Assembly: GCF_024160875.1 (NCBI RefSeq)
Contig: NZ_JAIULA010000019.1
Span: 1-55,610 of the forward strand
Direction of reading: 5' to 3'
Length of the DNA stretch: 55,610 bases
Source of the DNA: Ligilactobacillus ubinensis
GTDB lineage: Bacteria; Bacillota; Bacilli; Lactobacillales; Lactobacillaceae
The translations under genes and the position numbers were made by a program. Below are positions 26,560 to 37,003 of the stretch, one piece after another. How positions within the stretch are numbered: the first letter of the stretch is position 1; every line of letters starts with the position of its first letter. The notes under the pieces are model-generated. The model made no database searches. It had not been told where the DNA came from and saw nothing but the letters and a program-made list of their open reading frames with translations.

Positions 26560-27096
26560 GTGAAAAGAGGATTTCAAATAGTTTCAAAGTATAGTGCAGA
26601 AAATTTACAACTTCCCGTTAGGGCAACTAAAAATGCTGCAGGGTATGATTTTTTTGCACGCGAAGATTTTGTATTACCAAGTATCTGGAAATTAAACTTT
26701 ATAAAAATATTACATGCAATTCGTAAAAAGAGTCAATTAAGTGAAGCTGATTTTTTACAAGCTAAAAAAGTTTTAAAACCATATTTAGTACCAACAGGGA
26801 TTAAAGCATATATGCAAAAAGATGAGTTTTTAATGTTGGCTAATCGATCTAGTAATCCACTGAAAAGAGGATTAATTTTACCTAATGGTGTTGGCATTAT
26901 TGATGCTGATTACTACAATAATGAGTCTAATGAAGGAGAAATCTTTTTTCAATTAGTTAACTTAGGTATTCGGGATCAAGTAATCAAAAAAGGTGAGCGA
27001 GTTGGGCAAGGAATTTTTATGCCATATTTAGTGGCTGATGCTGAAAAAGCACCAACTATGGAACGAAAAGGTGGCTTTGGGTCGTCAGGTCGTTAA
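26560..27096 (+). CDS. dut: dUTP diphosphatase
   Basis: Hydrolyses dUTP to dUMP and PPi, keeping uracil out of DNA. There are 178 residues and the trimeric dUTPase motifs are readable: AGYDFFARED (motif 1), ANRSSNPLKRGLILPNGVGIIDADYYNNE (motifs 2-3), RVGQGIFMPY (motif 4) and the C-terminal arm RKGGFGSSGR (motif 5). An insert of about 35 residues after motif 1 makes it longer than E. coli Dut, as in many lactobacilli. GTG start with GAGGT upstream. radA follows 34 bases later, probably in the same transcript. Confidence 0.93.
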   Translation: MKRGFQIVSKYSAENLQLPVRATKNAAGYDFFAREDFVLPSIWKLNFIKILHAIRKKSQLSEADFLQAKKVLKPYLVPTGIKAYMQKDEFLMLANRSSNPLKRGLILPNGVGIIDADYYNNESNEGEIFFQLVNLGIRDQVIKKGERVGQGIFMPYLVADAEKAPTMERKGGFGSSGR

Positions 27097-27130
27097 TTAT
27101 TCGAGGAGCGAGAGAAGAGGTTGAAAACAG

Positions 27131-28507
27131 GTGGCAAAAGTAAAAACGCAATATGTTTGTCAGAGTTGTGGATATGTTTCACCAAGATATCTTGGAAAGT
27201 GTCCTAACTGTGGTGCGTGGAATACATTAATTGAAGAAATTCAACAAAAAAAAGAGACAACTGCAAACTCCAAACCCCGTAGAACAATTGCTGGTACTAA
27301 AGTAAAGCCCCAATTAATTGATCAAGTTTCAACTAAAGAAGCGCCAAGAGTTAAAACTGAACTAAGTGAATTGAACAGAGTTCTTGGAGGCGGAATTGTA
27401 CCAGGATCCTTGGTCTTGATTGGTGGAGATCCAGGAATTGGGAAATCGACATTATTGTTACAAGTTTCAGGGCAATTAGCGCACATTAAAAGTAAAGTTT
27501 TATATGTTTCAGGTGAAGAAAGTGCCACTCAAATAAAGATGCGTGCTGACCGATTAGGAATTAAAGGAAGCGAATTTTATCTTTATCCTGAGACTGATAT
27601 GGATGCAATTCGCCAAAGCATAGCAGATTTAAATCCAGAATATGTTATCATTGACTCTGTCCAGACGATGCAGGAACCAGAAATGTCTTCAGCTGTAGGC
27701 AGTGTGGCACAAATTAGAGAAGTAACAGCAGATTTAATGCAACTCGCTAAAACGAATGGGATAACAATCTTTATCGTGGGTCATGTAACTAAGGGTGGAG
27801 CTATTGCAGGTCCTAAGATTTTGGAACATATGGTTGATACAGTGTTGTACTTTGAAGGTGACAAGCAAAGAACATACCGAATTTTGCGGGCGGTAAAAAA
27901 CAGATTTGGTTCTACTAATGAAATCGGTATTTTTGAAATGCGTGATGGTGGGCTATATGAAGTGAATAATCCATCGGAAATTTTTCTAGAAGAGCGACTA
28001 AAAGGAGCTACAGGTTCGGCAATTGTTGCTTCACTTGAAGGAACGAGGCCTATTTTAGTTGAATTACAAGCGTTAGTAACTCCAACTGCTTTTGGCAATG
28101 CTAAACGAACTACGGCCGGCTTAGATCATAATCGTGCATCTTTAATCATGGCAGTACTTGAAAAAAGAGCAGGATTATTGTTACAGAACCAAGATGCTTA
28201 TTTAAAAACAGCTGGTGGGGTAAAACTTGATGAACCAGCTATTGATTTAGCGATAGCTATAAGTATTGTATCAAGTTACCGTGATATTGAAACACGTTCG
28301 AATGATTGCTTTATCGGTGAATTAGGTTTGACTGGTGAAGTTCGCAGTGTAACTAGAATTGGTCAGAGAGTTGCAGAAGCGGAAAAACTAGGCTTTAAAC
28401 GAATATTTATTCCTAAAAATAATCTAGATGGTTTAGAGTTTTCCAATAACATTCAAGTAATTGGTGTTAAAACATTGAATGAAACACTGCGATTAACTTT
28501 TAATTAG
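27131..28507 (+). CDS. radA: DNA repair protein RadA
   Basis: A RecA-like branch-migration ATPase that helps recombination. Of 458 residues, the N-terminal zinc finger uses C10/C13/C24/C27. Walker A is [10 protein letters not shown] near 94, and the RadA signature KNRFGSTNE is near 255. A C-terminal Lon-protease-like domain ([19 protein letters not shown], then [12 protein letters not shown]) completes it. GTG start with AGAGGTTG upstream. Its place between dut and yacL is conserved in lactobacilli. Confidence 0.96.
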   Translation: MAKVKTQYVCQSCGYVSPRYLGKCPNCGAWNTLIEEIQQKKETTANSKPRRTIAGTKVKPQLIDQVSTKEAPRVKTELSELNRVLGGGIVPGSLVLIGGDPGIGKSTLLLQVSGQLAHIKSKVLYVSGEESATQIKMRADRLGIKGSEFYLYPETDMDAIRQSIADLNPEYVIIDSVQTMQEPEMSSAVGSVAQIREVTADLMQLAKTNGITIFIVGHVTKGGAIAGPKILEHMVDTVLYFEGDKQRTYRILRAVKNRFGSTNEIGIFEMRDGGLYEVNNPSEIFLEERLKGATGSAIVASLEGTRPILVELQALVTPTAFGNAKRTTAGLDHNRASLIMAVLEKRAGLLLQNQDAYLKTAGGVKLDEPAIDLAIAISIVSSYRDIETRSNDCFIGELGLTGEVRSVTRIGQRVAEAEKLGFKRIFIPKNNLDGLEFSNNIQVIGVKTLNETLRLTFN

Positions 28508-28526
28508 AGTGAGAGGAGCAGAATTT

Positions 28527-29660
28527 ATGCGTAAAAAATTGATAAAAATCATTTTCGCTATTTTAGGCGTGGGAGTAGGCTATTCCTTTTTTCCAGCCAT
28601 ATGGCGTCTAATGAACATTAAACAAGCTTGGATAGCTAATCCAGTAATGAATATGTTCTTGGGCTTAATAATCCTATCATTAGTTGGAATGGCGCTAACT
28701 AATCCTTTAGAATTAATCATAAAAAAAATTGAGAGTGGCTTAACCCATCAAAAACCGGAGTTTCTTATTACAGAAGGTGTTTCGATTATCGTTGGCTTGA
28801 TAATTGCGGCGTTAATTTCAACCCTTTTCTCGCATTCGCAATTATTCTTTTTTAATACAGTATTACCGGTTGTTTTGATGATTATCTTTGGCTACATGGG
28901 CTATGTCGTGGGGAAAACGCGTTTTAATGATTTACCGCGTCTTTTTGCGTTACGACACAAAGCAGAGACTGATGCGACTAAACAGACGCAACAAAAATCA
29001 GAAGAGACGGTTTTGGAACGGAAAGTTGACGATAATTTCCATAAATATAAGTTATTGGATACAAATATTTTGATTGATGGACGTGTGTTTGATTTAGCTA
29101 AAACTGGTTTTTTAGAAGGAACATTAATTGTACCAAATTTTGTTTTATATGAGTTACAATATATTGCGGATTCTGGTGATAGTATCAAACGTGTTCGTGG
29201 ACGACGTGGTTTAGATATTTTAAACAAACTACGCTCTGAAAAAATCGTGCCACTAGAAATGTATGACGGAGACTTTGAGGATATTCAAGAAGTAGATAGC
29301 AAGCTAATTAAACTGGCAAAAATGTTAGATGCAGAGATTGTAACAAATGACTATAATTTGAACAAGGTAAGCGAATTTCAAAATGTCCGGGTTTTAAATA
29401 TTAATGCCTTAGCTAAGTCCTTAAAACCACGGGTTATTCCAGGTGAAAAACTTGATGTAATGGTAATTAAAAATGGGACAGAACGACAACAAGGTGTTGC
29501 GTATCTTGACGATGGGACAATGATTGTAGTTGAAGACGGACGCTACTTTATGAACAAAACAATCGAAGTTGAGGTAACAAGTGCGTTACAAACAGATGCA
29601 GGAAGAATGATTTTTGCAAAGCCAGCACATTCACGCCGAGAATTAAATGAAAAAAATTAA
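28527..29660 (+). CDS. PIN/TRAM domain membrane protein (YacL family)
   Basis: A 377-residue protein: four membrane helices (about 1-135), a PIN nuclease-like domain with the acidic site LLDTNILIDGRVFDLA and a later ND in IVTNDYNLNKV, and a C-terminal TRAM domain (VMVIKNGTERQQGVAYLDDGTMIVVE). The function in Firmicutes is not settled; the fold suggests membrane-tethered RNA handling. ATG at 28527 is chosen because GAGAGGAG precedes it; a GTG six codons earlier overlaps that site. Neighbour of radA as in most Bacilli. Confidence 0.87.
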   Translation: MRKKLIKIIFAILGVGVGYSFFPAIWRLMNIKQAWIANPVMNMFLGLIILSLVGMALTNPLELIIKKIESGLTHQKPEFLITEGVSIIVGLIIAALISTLFSHSQLFFFNTVLPVVLMIIFGYMGYVVGKTRFNDLPRLFALRHKAETDATKQTQQKSEETVLERKVDDNFHKYKLLDTNILIDGRVFDLAKTGFLEGTLIVPNFVLYELQYIADSGDSIKRVRGRRGLDILNKLRSEKIVPLEMYDGDFEDIQEVDSKLIKLAKMLDAEIVTNDYNLNKVSEFQNVRVLNINALAKSLKPRVIPGEKLDVMVIKNGTERQQGVAYLDDGTMIVVEDGRYFMNKTIEVEVTSALQTDAGRMIFAKPAHSRRELNEKN

Positions 29661-29663
29661 ATC

Positions 29664-29720
29664 ATAGAAAGAAGACTAAATGTAGTGGGTAATAGCTGCT
29701 ATATTTAGTCTTCTTTCTAT
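29664..29720 (+). terminator. 18-bp hairpin after yacL
   Basis: ATAGAAAGAAGACTAAAT (29664-29681) pairs perfectly with 29703-29720. There is no T-run beyond the stem itself, so termination efficiency is uncertain. The remaining bases up to 29848 carry no other feature that I see. Confidence 0.65.
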
Positions 29721-29848
29721 AGCTAATATTCTATTTTGGGTATAAAACTATTATTCCTTGCATGGCTAACTGTAATTAGATTAATATTTAAGTTATCACT
29801 AACTAGAAGTTAGATTCGATATAGAAAATCTAAAAGGAGCAAGCTAAT

Positions 29849-31624
29849 ATGGAACAAACAAAAAAACCAGAGAAAATATCGCGCTCACGACGTAAAGCAT
29901 TATTGAAACGTTTGAAAGCTGAAATAGGAATTTATCAACGTGACTTATACTTAGCAGCTTTTCTAGGCTGGTTACAGTTTTTAACACGAATTGCTTCATT
30001 TTATCTAATTGCACAAATTATTGCGCAACTTTTTTTAGAGAAGAAAATTAATATCGGGGTCTTTTTTTGGCAATTAGTAATTCTAAGTGTTTTTGGATTT
30101 GGAGTAGCACTTTTAGCCCGTAAATATCAAGGAACGGCTTCGCAGTATGCGCGAAATAATTTGAAACAACGTTTTTTTGAAGTGTTTCAGAAACATAGTG
30201 GCGAATTTGAGCATAAAACTTCTGTAGCAGATATATTAACAATCGCCTCCCAAGGAATTGATACTTTGGACACATATTTTAATCGATATTTGACTAGTTC
30301 GCTAAGAACATATTTTAATTGTGCAACGGTGTTAGTTATTGTTGCTATTATTTTTCCGCTAGGTGGGTTAATCTTTTTAATTTGTTTACCTTTTATTCCA
30401 ATTTCAATTGTTTTTATGCAAAAAAGATCGCGTAAAATAATGCAACATTATTGGGCGACCTATATGGATGTAGGTAATTTATTTATAGATGATTTGAAGG
30501 GAATGAATACATTATATACTTATAATGTAGATGAAAAGTATGCAAAGAGTTTTGTCAAAAAAGCAGAACAGTTCAGACTCTCAACGATGGAGTTATTAAA
30601 ATTTCAATTACAATCTGTAGGTTATATGGATGGAGTTATGTATATTGGAGTAGGTGTTTCCGGCTTTTTTGCAGTTTTAGCTTTAGCTCATGGACAATTG
30701 TCCTTAGCAAGCTTATTGTTTTTTGTTTTAATTGCAGCAGAATTTTTCGCGCCTATTCGAGAATCTGGATATGGTATGCATTTAGTAATGATGAATACAC
30801 GAATGGCTGACAGAATATATAGTTTTTTAGATAGTGTAGACGAAATTGATAAAGAAGTAAAAACAGAGAATTTAGAGGATGATATTAAACAAATAGAGCT
30901 TAAAAACTTGAGCTTTAGCTATGATAACAATGAAATCTTGAAGAAGATAACCGTTAAAATCAAAAAAGGGAACATTTTTGCAATTGCAGGTGAAAGTGGG
31001 TTAGGCAAAACGACGTTAGCTAAGTTAATTCAAAAGCAACTAAAGCCAACAGAAGGGGAAATTTTATTTAACACGCAGGATATTGCGAAAGTTGATGTAC
31101 AAATGGTTCAACAAAAAGTATTGTATGTATCTCCCGATTCATATTTGTTTAATACAAGTATTTACGAAAATTTGACATTGGGGACAACAAAGAACAAAAA
31201 AGAACTTCTAGACTGGTTAAAAGAAAAAAATTTATTAGCGTTTGTAGATAAATTGCCTGAAGGAATAGATACTAGAGTAGGCGAGAATGGAAAATTATTA
31301 TCTCCGGGGCAAAGACAACAAATTATTTGTGCACGTGCTTTATTAGCGCAAAGATCAATTTATATTTTTGATGAAATGACTTCAAGCGTAGATAGCGAAA
31401 CGGAACAAATATTATTCGATTACATTAAATTAACAGCAGAAAATGCAATTGTGGTATTTATTTCGCATAAAATGCGGCAAGTTATTCAAGCTGATGAAGT
31501 TCTCTTTATTAATAAAAAACGGGAAAATACAGTAGGACAACCCCAAAAAGTATTAGAATCTGTATCCGAGTTTAAGCAATTGGTTGAAACACAAAATAGA
31601 TTGGAGGCGATATTACATGAATAA
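29849..31624 (+). CDS. ABC exporter subunit, CydD-like (permease-ATPase fusion)
   Basis: A 591-residue half-transporter: about six membrane helices (residues 35-330), then an ATPase. Walker A is GESGLGKTT (near 380), the signature is LSPGQ instead of LSGGQ (near 484), and Walker B is IYIFDEMTSS. The membrane part with EFEHKTSVADILTIASQGIDTLDTYFNRYLTSSLR resembles CydD of the cysteine/glutathione exporter CydDC. No cydAB oxidase genes are near, so a respiratory role cannot be claimed. It overlaps the next gene by 8 bases (ATGAATAA). ATG after AAAAGGAGC. Confidence 0.8.
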   Translation: MEQTKKPEKISRSRRKALLKRLKAEIGIYQRDLYLAAFLGWLQFLTRIASFYLIAQIIAQLFLEKKINIGVFFWQLVILSVFGFGVALLARKYQGTASQYARNNLKQRFFEVFQKHSGEFEHKTSVADILTIASQGIDTLDTYFNRYLTSSLRTYFNCATVLVIVAIIFPLGGLIFLICLPFIPISIVFMQKRSRKIMQHYWATYMDVGNLFIDDLKGMNTLYTYNVDEKYAKSFVKKAEQFRLSTMELLKFQLQSVGYMDGVMYIGVGVSGFFAVLALAHGQLSLASLLFFVLIAAEFFAPIRESGYGMHLVMMNTRMADRIYSFLDSVDEIDKEVKTENLEDDIKQIELKNLSFSYDNNEILKKITVKIKKGNIFAIAGESGLGKTTLAKLIQKQLKPTEGEILFNTQDIAKVDVQMVQQKVLYVSPDSYLFNTSIYENLTLGTTKNKKELLDWLKEKNLLAFVDKLPEGIDTRVGENGKLLSPGQRQQIICARALLAQRSIYIFDEMTSSVDSETEQILFDYIKLTAENAIVVFISHKMRQVIQADEVLFINKKRENTVGQPQKVLESVSEFKQLVETQNRLEAILHE

Positions 31625-33287
31625 TCCAGCTGAAATTTCTACTAGAAGATTAGTTAAGAGAATGATGGGGTTAGTTAAACATTTAAAATTGCAAATAGGT
31701 ATCGCTGTCGTGTTTGCTGTACTGGGTTTTTTAGCGACTATCCTAATTCCAAGTATAATTGTTGATTTAGGCTTTAAGGGTTTAGCGGGTAAGGTGCCAC
31801 AAATAACAATGCTATTAGTATTGTTTTGTTTAGGCGTTTTGCGTGGCTTATTCAGATATGGCGAACATTACTTTGGTCATTACGTAGCATTTAAAACGTT
31901 AGCAAACTTCAGAAAATTAGTGTTTCAAAAATTACAACGGTTAGCGCCAGCTAAATTAGATAATCAAGACAGTGGTAGTATGTTAAAAATGATTAGTGAA
32001 GATATTGAAGCACTTGAGGTCTTTTTTGCACATACCATTCCGCCAATATTAACAGCAAGTAGCATAACGTTAATTTTGACACTGTATTTTTGGAATGTAG
32101 CACCTAGTTTAGCTATTATTGGTCTTATAACATATGCTATTTTAGCGGTTGGGTTACCTAAAGTATTTGCAGCTTATTTGCAACCGCTACTGAAAAAACA
32201 AGCTATAGCGAGAAAAAAATATATTTCATATTTTTCTGATAGCCTACAAGGCATGAAAGAATTAGTTCAGTTTAAGCAAACGCAACGATATTTTAATTTG
32301 TTAACAACTAAAAGCAAACAAGTAAATGCACAAGAAAAAGATGTTTCAGTTGCTCAATATCTGCAATCTGCAGTGACCTTTCTTGTGATTGGATTAGCCT
32401 TAATTGTTTTTGCTAGTTTAACTCTTTTAGGGATTGAACATGAAACTATTAATTTGCAAAAAGGAGTTACCGCAATTATAATTTTCGCAACTTCATTTGC
32501 ACCATACCTTGAACTAAGCAGATTACCCCTAGGCTTTAAAAGGGCAATAAATGCAGCGCGACAGGTTTTTGTGTTACTGGATGAACCTGAATTTAATAAA
32601 GACGGGGTGGCCTTTAATGAATCAATTGATGAGTTAGAACTTAATAAAATTGCTTTTGCATATCCAACACGAAAGCAAGCTATTTTTGAAGATGTAAGTG
32701 CAACTTTTGAAAAGCATAAGATTATTGGGCTAATTGGACCATCGGGCTCAGGTAAAAGTACATTAATGAAACTAATCATGCGTTGGTATAATGTAACTAA
32801 CGGTGAAATTAAACTAAATAAGCACGATTTAAAACAATATAATGCTAAAGATATTCAACAACATATAGCATATATTCCGCAAATACCGCAAATTTTCAAG
32901 CAAACAATTCGTGAAAACTTAACTTTTGGAAATGTAGCTATTACAGATGAGCAAATATTAGTTGCAGCACAAAAATGTCATATAAAAGAAAAAGTCCTTG
33001 CAACCAAACAAGGATTAGACACTATTATTTCAAGCGAACAAAAAATCTTTTCTGCAGGAGAATTGCAACGGCTTGAATTGACACGAGCGTTATTAAAAAA
33101 TGCAGACTGTTATGTATTTGATGAGCCAACCAGTAATTTAGATTCACTTAATGAAGCCGCATTTTTACAAGTTATTCGTGATCAGTGTAAAGGCTATGTT
33201 TTCTTAATATCACATAGACCTAGCACAGTAGCTTGTAGTGATGTCATTTATAAAATAGTTGATAAAAAACTTATTCGGACAAAATAG
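31617..33287 (+). CDS. ABC exporter subunit, CydC-like (permease-ATPase fusion)
   Basis: The 556-residue partner of the preceding gene, with an N-terminal six-helix membrane domain and a C-terminal ATPase. Walker A GPSGSGKST is at about 374, the signature is a degenerate FSAGE near 478, and Walker B is CYVFDEPTSNLD. The pair would form a heterodimer in which both signature motifs deviate from LSGGQ. I chose ATG at 31617 because GGAGG lies 8 bases upstream; an in-frame start 11 codons earlier has no such site. Translational coupling with the first subunit is likely. Confidence 0.8.
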   Translation: MNNPAEISTRRLVKRMMGLVKHLKLQIGIAVVFAVLGFLATILIPSIIVDLGFKGLAGKVPQITMLLVLFCLGVLRGLFRYGEHYFGHYVAFKTLANFRKLVFQKLQRLAPAKLDNQDSGSMLKMISEDIEALEVFFAHTIPPILTASSITLILTLYFWNVAPSLAIIGLITYAILAVGLPKVFAAYLQPLLKKQAIARKKYISYFSDSLQGMKELVQFKQTQRYFNLLTTKSKQVNAQEKDVSVAQYLQSAVTFLVIGLALIVFASLTLLGIEHETINLQKGVTAIIIFATSFAPYLELSRLPLGFKRAINAARQVFVLLDEPEFNKDGVAFNESIDELELNKIAFAYPTRKQAIFEDVSATFEKHKIIGLIGPSGSGKSTLMKLIMRWYNVTNGEIKLNKHDLKQYNAKDIQQHIAYIPQIPQIFKQTIRENLTFGNVAITDEQILVAAQKCHIKEKVLATKQGLDTIISSEQKIFSAGELQRLELTRALLKNADCYVFDEPTSNLDSLNEAAFLQVIRDQCKGYVFLISHRPSTVACSDVIYKIVDKKLIRTK

Positions 33288-33347
33288 TAAATAATGTTTA
33301 GATGTAATTGCTGTAAAAATCTTTGAAAGAAAAGAGAAATGACTAAT

Positions 33348-33372
33348 GTAAAAGAAAACTATTTCTTTTTAC
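33348..33372 (+). terminator. Weak hairpin before gltX
   Basis: GTAAAAGAAA pairs with TTTCTTTTTAC (one bulge) over a 4-base loop; T-rich DNA follows. It may end the ABC operon, but it is modest. Confidence 0.4.
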
Positions 33373-33455
33373 GTCTTTTCATTGTATTATATAACAGGTA
33401 TAGGGATTGTTAATGAAACAATCCTAATTGAAATTAATAGAAAGAGGCGTTTAAT

Positions 33456-34940
33456 TTGGCAAAAAATAAAATTCGTGTTCGCTATGCTCCTAGTCCTACC
33501 GGACATTTGCATATTGGTAATGCACGAACAGCATTATTTAATTATTTGTTTGCAAGACATAATAAAGGAACTTTTGTAATCAGAATCGAGGATACTGATT
33601 TAAAAAGAAATATTGCTGACGGTGAGAAAAGCCAATTAGACAATTTAAAGTGGTTAGGTATGGATTGGGATGAAGGTCCTGATAAACCAGGTGATTATGG
33701 TCCTTATCGTCAATCAGAACGAAAAGCTATCTACACACCACTAATCCAAGAATTAGTAGATAAAGATTTAGCATATGAATCATATATGACTGAAGAAGAG
33801 TTAGCTGCACAACGTGAAGAACAAAAGGCTAATGGTGAAGCTCCTCGCTATGTTTATGAATACGAAGGCATGACTGCTGAAGAAATTACAGCTAAGCAAA
33901 CAGAAGCAAAGCAAAAAGGCTTAAAACCAGTAATCAGAATTCGCGTTCCACAGGATAAAACTTATGAATGGAATGATATTGTTAAAGGCAATATCAGTTT
34001 TAAAGCTAGTACTATCGGGGGCGATTTCGTTATTCAAAAACGAGATGGCATGCCAACGTATAATTTTGCGGTTGTTGTTGATGATCATTTGATGGAAATA
34101 ACCCATGTTTTAAGAGGCGATGATCATGTGGCTAATACACCTAAGCAATTAGTTGTTTATGAAGCCTTTGGTTGGAAAGCGCCTGAATTTGGACATATGT
34201 CGTTGATTATTAATACAGAAACAGGCAAAAAATTGAGTAAACGTGATGAAACTGTTTTGCAGTTTATTGAACAATATCGTAAGCTTGGTTATTTACCAGA
34301 TGCAATGTTTAATTTCATTACTTTACTTGGTTGGTCGCCGGTTGGTGAAGATGAAATATATACACGCCAAGAATTTATTAAGATGTTTGATCCTAAACGC
34401 TTAAGTAAATCACCAGCTGCTTTTGATGGCAAAAAGCTTGAATGGATTAATAACCAGTATGTTAAGAGTGCAGGTGAAGATGAAATTGTACATTCCGCAT
34501 TATTGCAGTTGATTGATGCAGGAAAAATTGAAGCTAATCCAGATGCACAAAAAATTGAATGGGCCCGTAAATTAATTAGTCTATATAAGCATCAAATGTC
34601 ATATACAGGACAAATTGTAGAAATGGCAGATGTTTTCTTTGAAAATCCTCCTGCTTTAACGGAAGATGCTAAAAAAGAATTGGCTGAAGAATCAGCTAAA
34701 ACGGTCTTAAATCTTTTTGCACAAAAGATTAATGAATTACCATTGTTCGATGGTGTTTCTATTATGGCTGCAATTAAAGAAATTCAAAAAGAAACAAAAA
34801 TTAAAGGACGCAAGTTGTATATGCCAATTCGAATTGCAACTACGCGTGAAATGCACGGTCCTGAATTAGCACCGTCAATTGAATTGTTAGGTCGTCAAAA
34901 AGTCTTAAATCATTTAAACCAAACGTTGGCTGAAATATAA
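33456..34940 (+). CDS. gltX: Glutamyl-tRNA synthetase
   Basis: Charges tRNA-Glu (and, in Bacilli, misacylates tRNA-Gln for GatCAB). There are 494 residues; the class I HIGH motif appears as HLHIGN at 17-22 and the KMSKS-type loop as KLSKR at 259-263. The start is TTG with AGAGG at 8-9 bases. No T-box leader is visible upstream. Followed by a clear terminator. Confidence 0.96.
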   Translation: MAKNKIRVRYAPSPTGHLHIGNARTALFNYLFARHNKGTFVIRIEDTDLKRNIADGEKSQLDNLKWLGMDWDEGPDKPGDYGPYRQSERKAIYTPLIQELVDKDLAYESYMTEEELAAQREEQKANGEAPRYVYEYEGMTAEEITAKQTEAKQKGLKPVIRIRVPQDKTYEWNDIVKGNISFKASTIGGDFVIQKRDGMPTYNFAVVVDDHLMEITHVLRGDDHVANTPKQLVVYEAFGWKAPEFGHMSLIINTETGKKLSKRDETVLQFIEQYRKLGYLPDAMFNFITLLGWSPVGEDEIYTRQEFIKMFDPKRLSKSPAAFDGKKLEWINNQYVKSAGEDEIVHSALLQLIDAGKIEANPDAQKIEWARKLISLYKHQMSYTGQIVEMADVFFENPPALTEDAKKELAEESAKTVLNLFAQKINELPLFDGVSIMAAIKEIQKETKIKGRKLYMPIRIATTREMHGPELAPSIELLGRQKVLNHLNQTLAEI

Positions 34941-35063
34941 AACTTGAATGTAGAGTTACTGTGATTTATAAGACGTTTTGATGTGAGTTATGCAAGGTAA
35001 CTAAATTTTGTATTTATGCTTATCTAAGATTTTCATAATCAAATACTATTAGTTGAATTATTG

Positions 35064-35100
35064 AGAGATACATAGAAAGTTGTTTTTTATGTATCTCTTC
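35064..35100 (+). terminator. Terminator after gltX
   Basis: AGAGATACATA (35064-35074) pairs with TATGTATCTCT (35087-35097) and is followed by CTTTTATT. The other bases between gltX and cysS (34941-35192) hold no T-box or other leader that I recognise. Confidence 0.8.
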
Positions 35101-35192
35101 TTTTATTGTTATTTAACATGCTATAATAATAGTTAATATTATTTATTTGTAAAGAAAGGGACGTTATATCTTTATAACAGGTGCATTGTTGT

Positions 35193-36602
35193 ATGATACA
35201 ATTTTATAATACATTAACGAAGAAAAAAGAAGAATTTAAGCCAATAAAAAAGGGACAAGTTTTGATGTATGTCTGTGGCCCAACTGTATATAATTATATT
35301 CATGTTGGAAATGCGCGTAGTGCAATTGCATTTGATACAGTACGTCGTTATTTTGAATTTCGAGGCTATCAAGTAAAATATGTTTCAAATTTTACAGATG
35401 TAGATGATAAAATTATTCGCGCAAGTCAGGAACTAGGAATCAGCGTCAAGGAAGTAACTGACAAATTTATTGCTGCCTTTTATGAAGATACAGCTGCTTT
35501 GAACGTTAAAAAGGCAACTCTAAATCCCCGTGTGATGGATACAATGGATGATATTATTGCCTTTGTTCAAGCCTTAGTAAAAAAAGATTTTGCTTATGAA
35601 TCACAAGGTGATGTTTATTATCGCGCGCGTAAGTTTAAAAACTATGGTAAATTATCAGGACAATCAGTTGATGATTTGGAGTTAGGCGCAAGTCAACGTG
35701 TAGCAAGTACTGATCAAAGCAAAAAAGAGGATCCATTAGATTTTGCCCTTTGGAAAGCTGCAAAACCAAATGAAATTTCATGGCAATCACCATGGGGAAT
35801 GGGTAGACCTGGGTGGCATATTGAATGTTCTGTGATGGCAACTAAGTATTTAGGTGAGACCATTGATATTCATGCAGGTGGTCAAGACTTAGAATTTCCA
35901 CATCATGAGAATGAAATTGCACAAAGTGAAGCTAGAACAGGAAAACAATTTGCGCGCTACTGGATGCACAATGGATTTGTTACTATTGGTGATGATGATG
36001 AAAAAATGAGCAAGTCATTAGGCAATTTTGTAACGGTGCACGATATAATAAAAAAAGTAGACCCACAAGTAATAAGATTCTTAATGGCCACTACGCAATA
36101 TCGACGTCCAATTCGCTATAATCATGACAACCTGGAAGAGGCTAAAAACAATTTAACGAAATTGAAAACGGCGGTTGCCAATGTTCGCTTTAGGCAAAAA
36201 GATGCAAGTGATGGAGTTCTTGAAAAAGAAATTGTAGCTGCATTTGAACAAAATAAACAAAAATTTATTACGGCAATGGATGATGATTTTAATGCCCAAA
36301 ATGGGATTGCAGTAGTATATGAAATGGCTAAACAATTAAATGTTTACGCCGAAAGAAAAACGGTTGAAGAAAAAACACTCAACTATTTATTAACTGAATT
36401 CAATAAAATTATTAGTATATTTGGAATTGAATTTGCGGATGAAAATGTTACTGATAGTGTGATTGAAAACTTAATAGAAGAACGTTATCTAGCTCGTGAA
36501 AAGAAAGATTTTGCACGAAGTGATGAAATAAGAGATGAACTAAAGAAAAAGGGAATTGTCTTGGAAGATACCCCGCAAGGAACAAGATGGAAGAGGATTT
36601 AA
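35193..36602 (+). CDS. cysS: Cysteinyl-tRNA synthetase
   Basis: Class I synthetase, 469 residues. Zinc-binding C28 is in [19 protein letters not shown], with the HIGH-type HVGN at 37-40. The KMSKS loop is at 271-275 and the zinc/cysteine-selecting [15 protein letters not shown] lies between. ATG at 35193 has AGGTG 9 bases before it; the GTG at 35181 is part of that site. mrnC overlaps the stop by one base, so cysS-mrnC-rlmB-rae1 form an operon. Confidence 0.96.
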   Translation: MIQFYNTLTKKKEEFKPIKKGQVLMYVCGPTVYNYIHVGNARSAIAFDTVRRYFEFRGYQVKYVSNFTDVDDKIIRASQELGISVKEVTDKFIAAFYEDTAALNVKKATLNPRVMDTMDDIIAFVQALVKKDFAYESQGDVYYRARKFKNYGKLSGQSVDDLELGASQRVASTDQSKKEDPLDFALWKAAKPNEISWQSPWGMGRPGWHIECSVMATKYLGETIDIHAGGQDLEFPHHENEIAQSEARTGKQFARYWMHNGFVTIGDDDEKMSKSLGNFVTVHDIIKKVDPQVIRFLMATTQYRRPIRYNHDNLEEAKNNLTKLKTAVANVRFRQKDASDGVLEKEIVAAFEQNKQKFITAMDDDFNAQNGIAVVYEMAKQLNVYAERKTVEEKTLNYLLTEFNKIISIFGIEFADENVTDSVIENLIEERYLAREKKDFARSDEIRDELKKKGIVLEDTPQGTRWKRI

Positions 36603-37003
36603 TGACAGCAGATTATCAACAAATGAATGGAATTGCATTAGCTTATATGGGTGATGCAATCTATGAAGTGTATATAAGACGACATTTATTAGAAGAAGGG
36701 CTAACTAAACCCACTAAGTTACATCATACAGCAACGCACTTTGTTTCGGCAAAGGCCCAGGCTTTTTTGATTGAAAAAATGCAAGAACAAGAACTTTTAT
36801 CGGCAACAGAAGAGGAATTTTTCAAAAGAGGTAGAAATGCCAAAAGTCATACATCAGCTAAAAACACAGCAATAATGACATATAGAATTTCAACGGGTTT
36901 TGAAGCATTATTTGGGTACTTATATTTGAGTGGACAAGAAGAACGTTTAGATCAGTTGGCTCAATGGTGCATAACCACAGTAGAAAGAGAAGGTAAAAAA
37001 TAG
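36602..37003 (+). CDS. mrnC: Mini-ribonuclease III
   Basis: A 133-residue RNase III-like catalytic domain without the double-stranded RNA-binding domain; in B. subtilis Mini-III matures 23S rRNA ends. Motifs: [21 protein letters not shown] (catalytic Asp) and [16 protein letters not shown], ending in a late [10 protein letters not shown] helix. ATG at 36602 uses GAAGAGGA inside the end of cysS; an ATG at 36587 has no good site. The stop TAG is directly followed by the rlmB ATG. Confidence 0.93.
   Translation: MTADYQQMNGIALAYMGDAIYEVYIRRHLLEEGLTKPTKLHHTATHFVSAKAQAFLIEKMQEQELLSATEEEFFKRGRNAKSHTSAKNTAIMTYRISTGFEALFGYLYLSGQEERLDQLAQWCITTVEREGKK

Noticed and set aside
33382-33579. 65-codon frame overlapping the gltX start
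   Set aside because: Out of frame with gltX, no ribosome binding site, product without sense.
33288-35192. T-box leader for gltX or cysS
   Set aside because: Neither upstream region shows the T-box sequence or an antiterminator; only simple hairpins are present.
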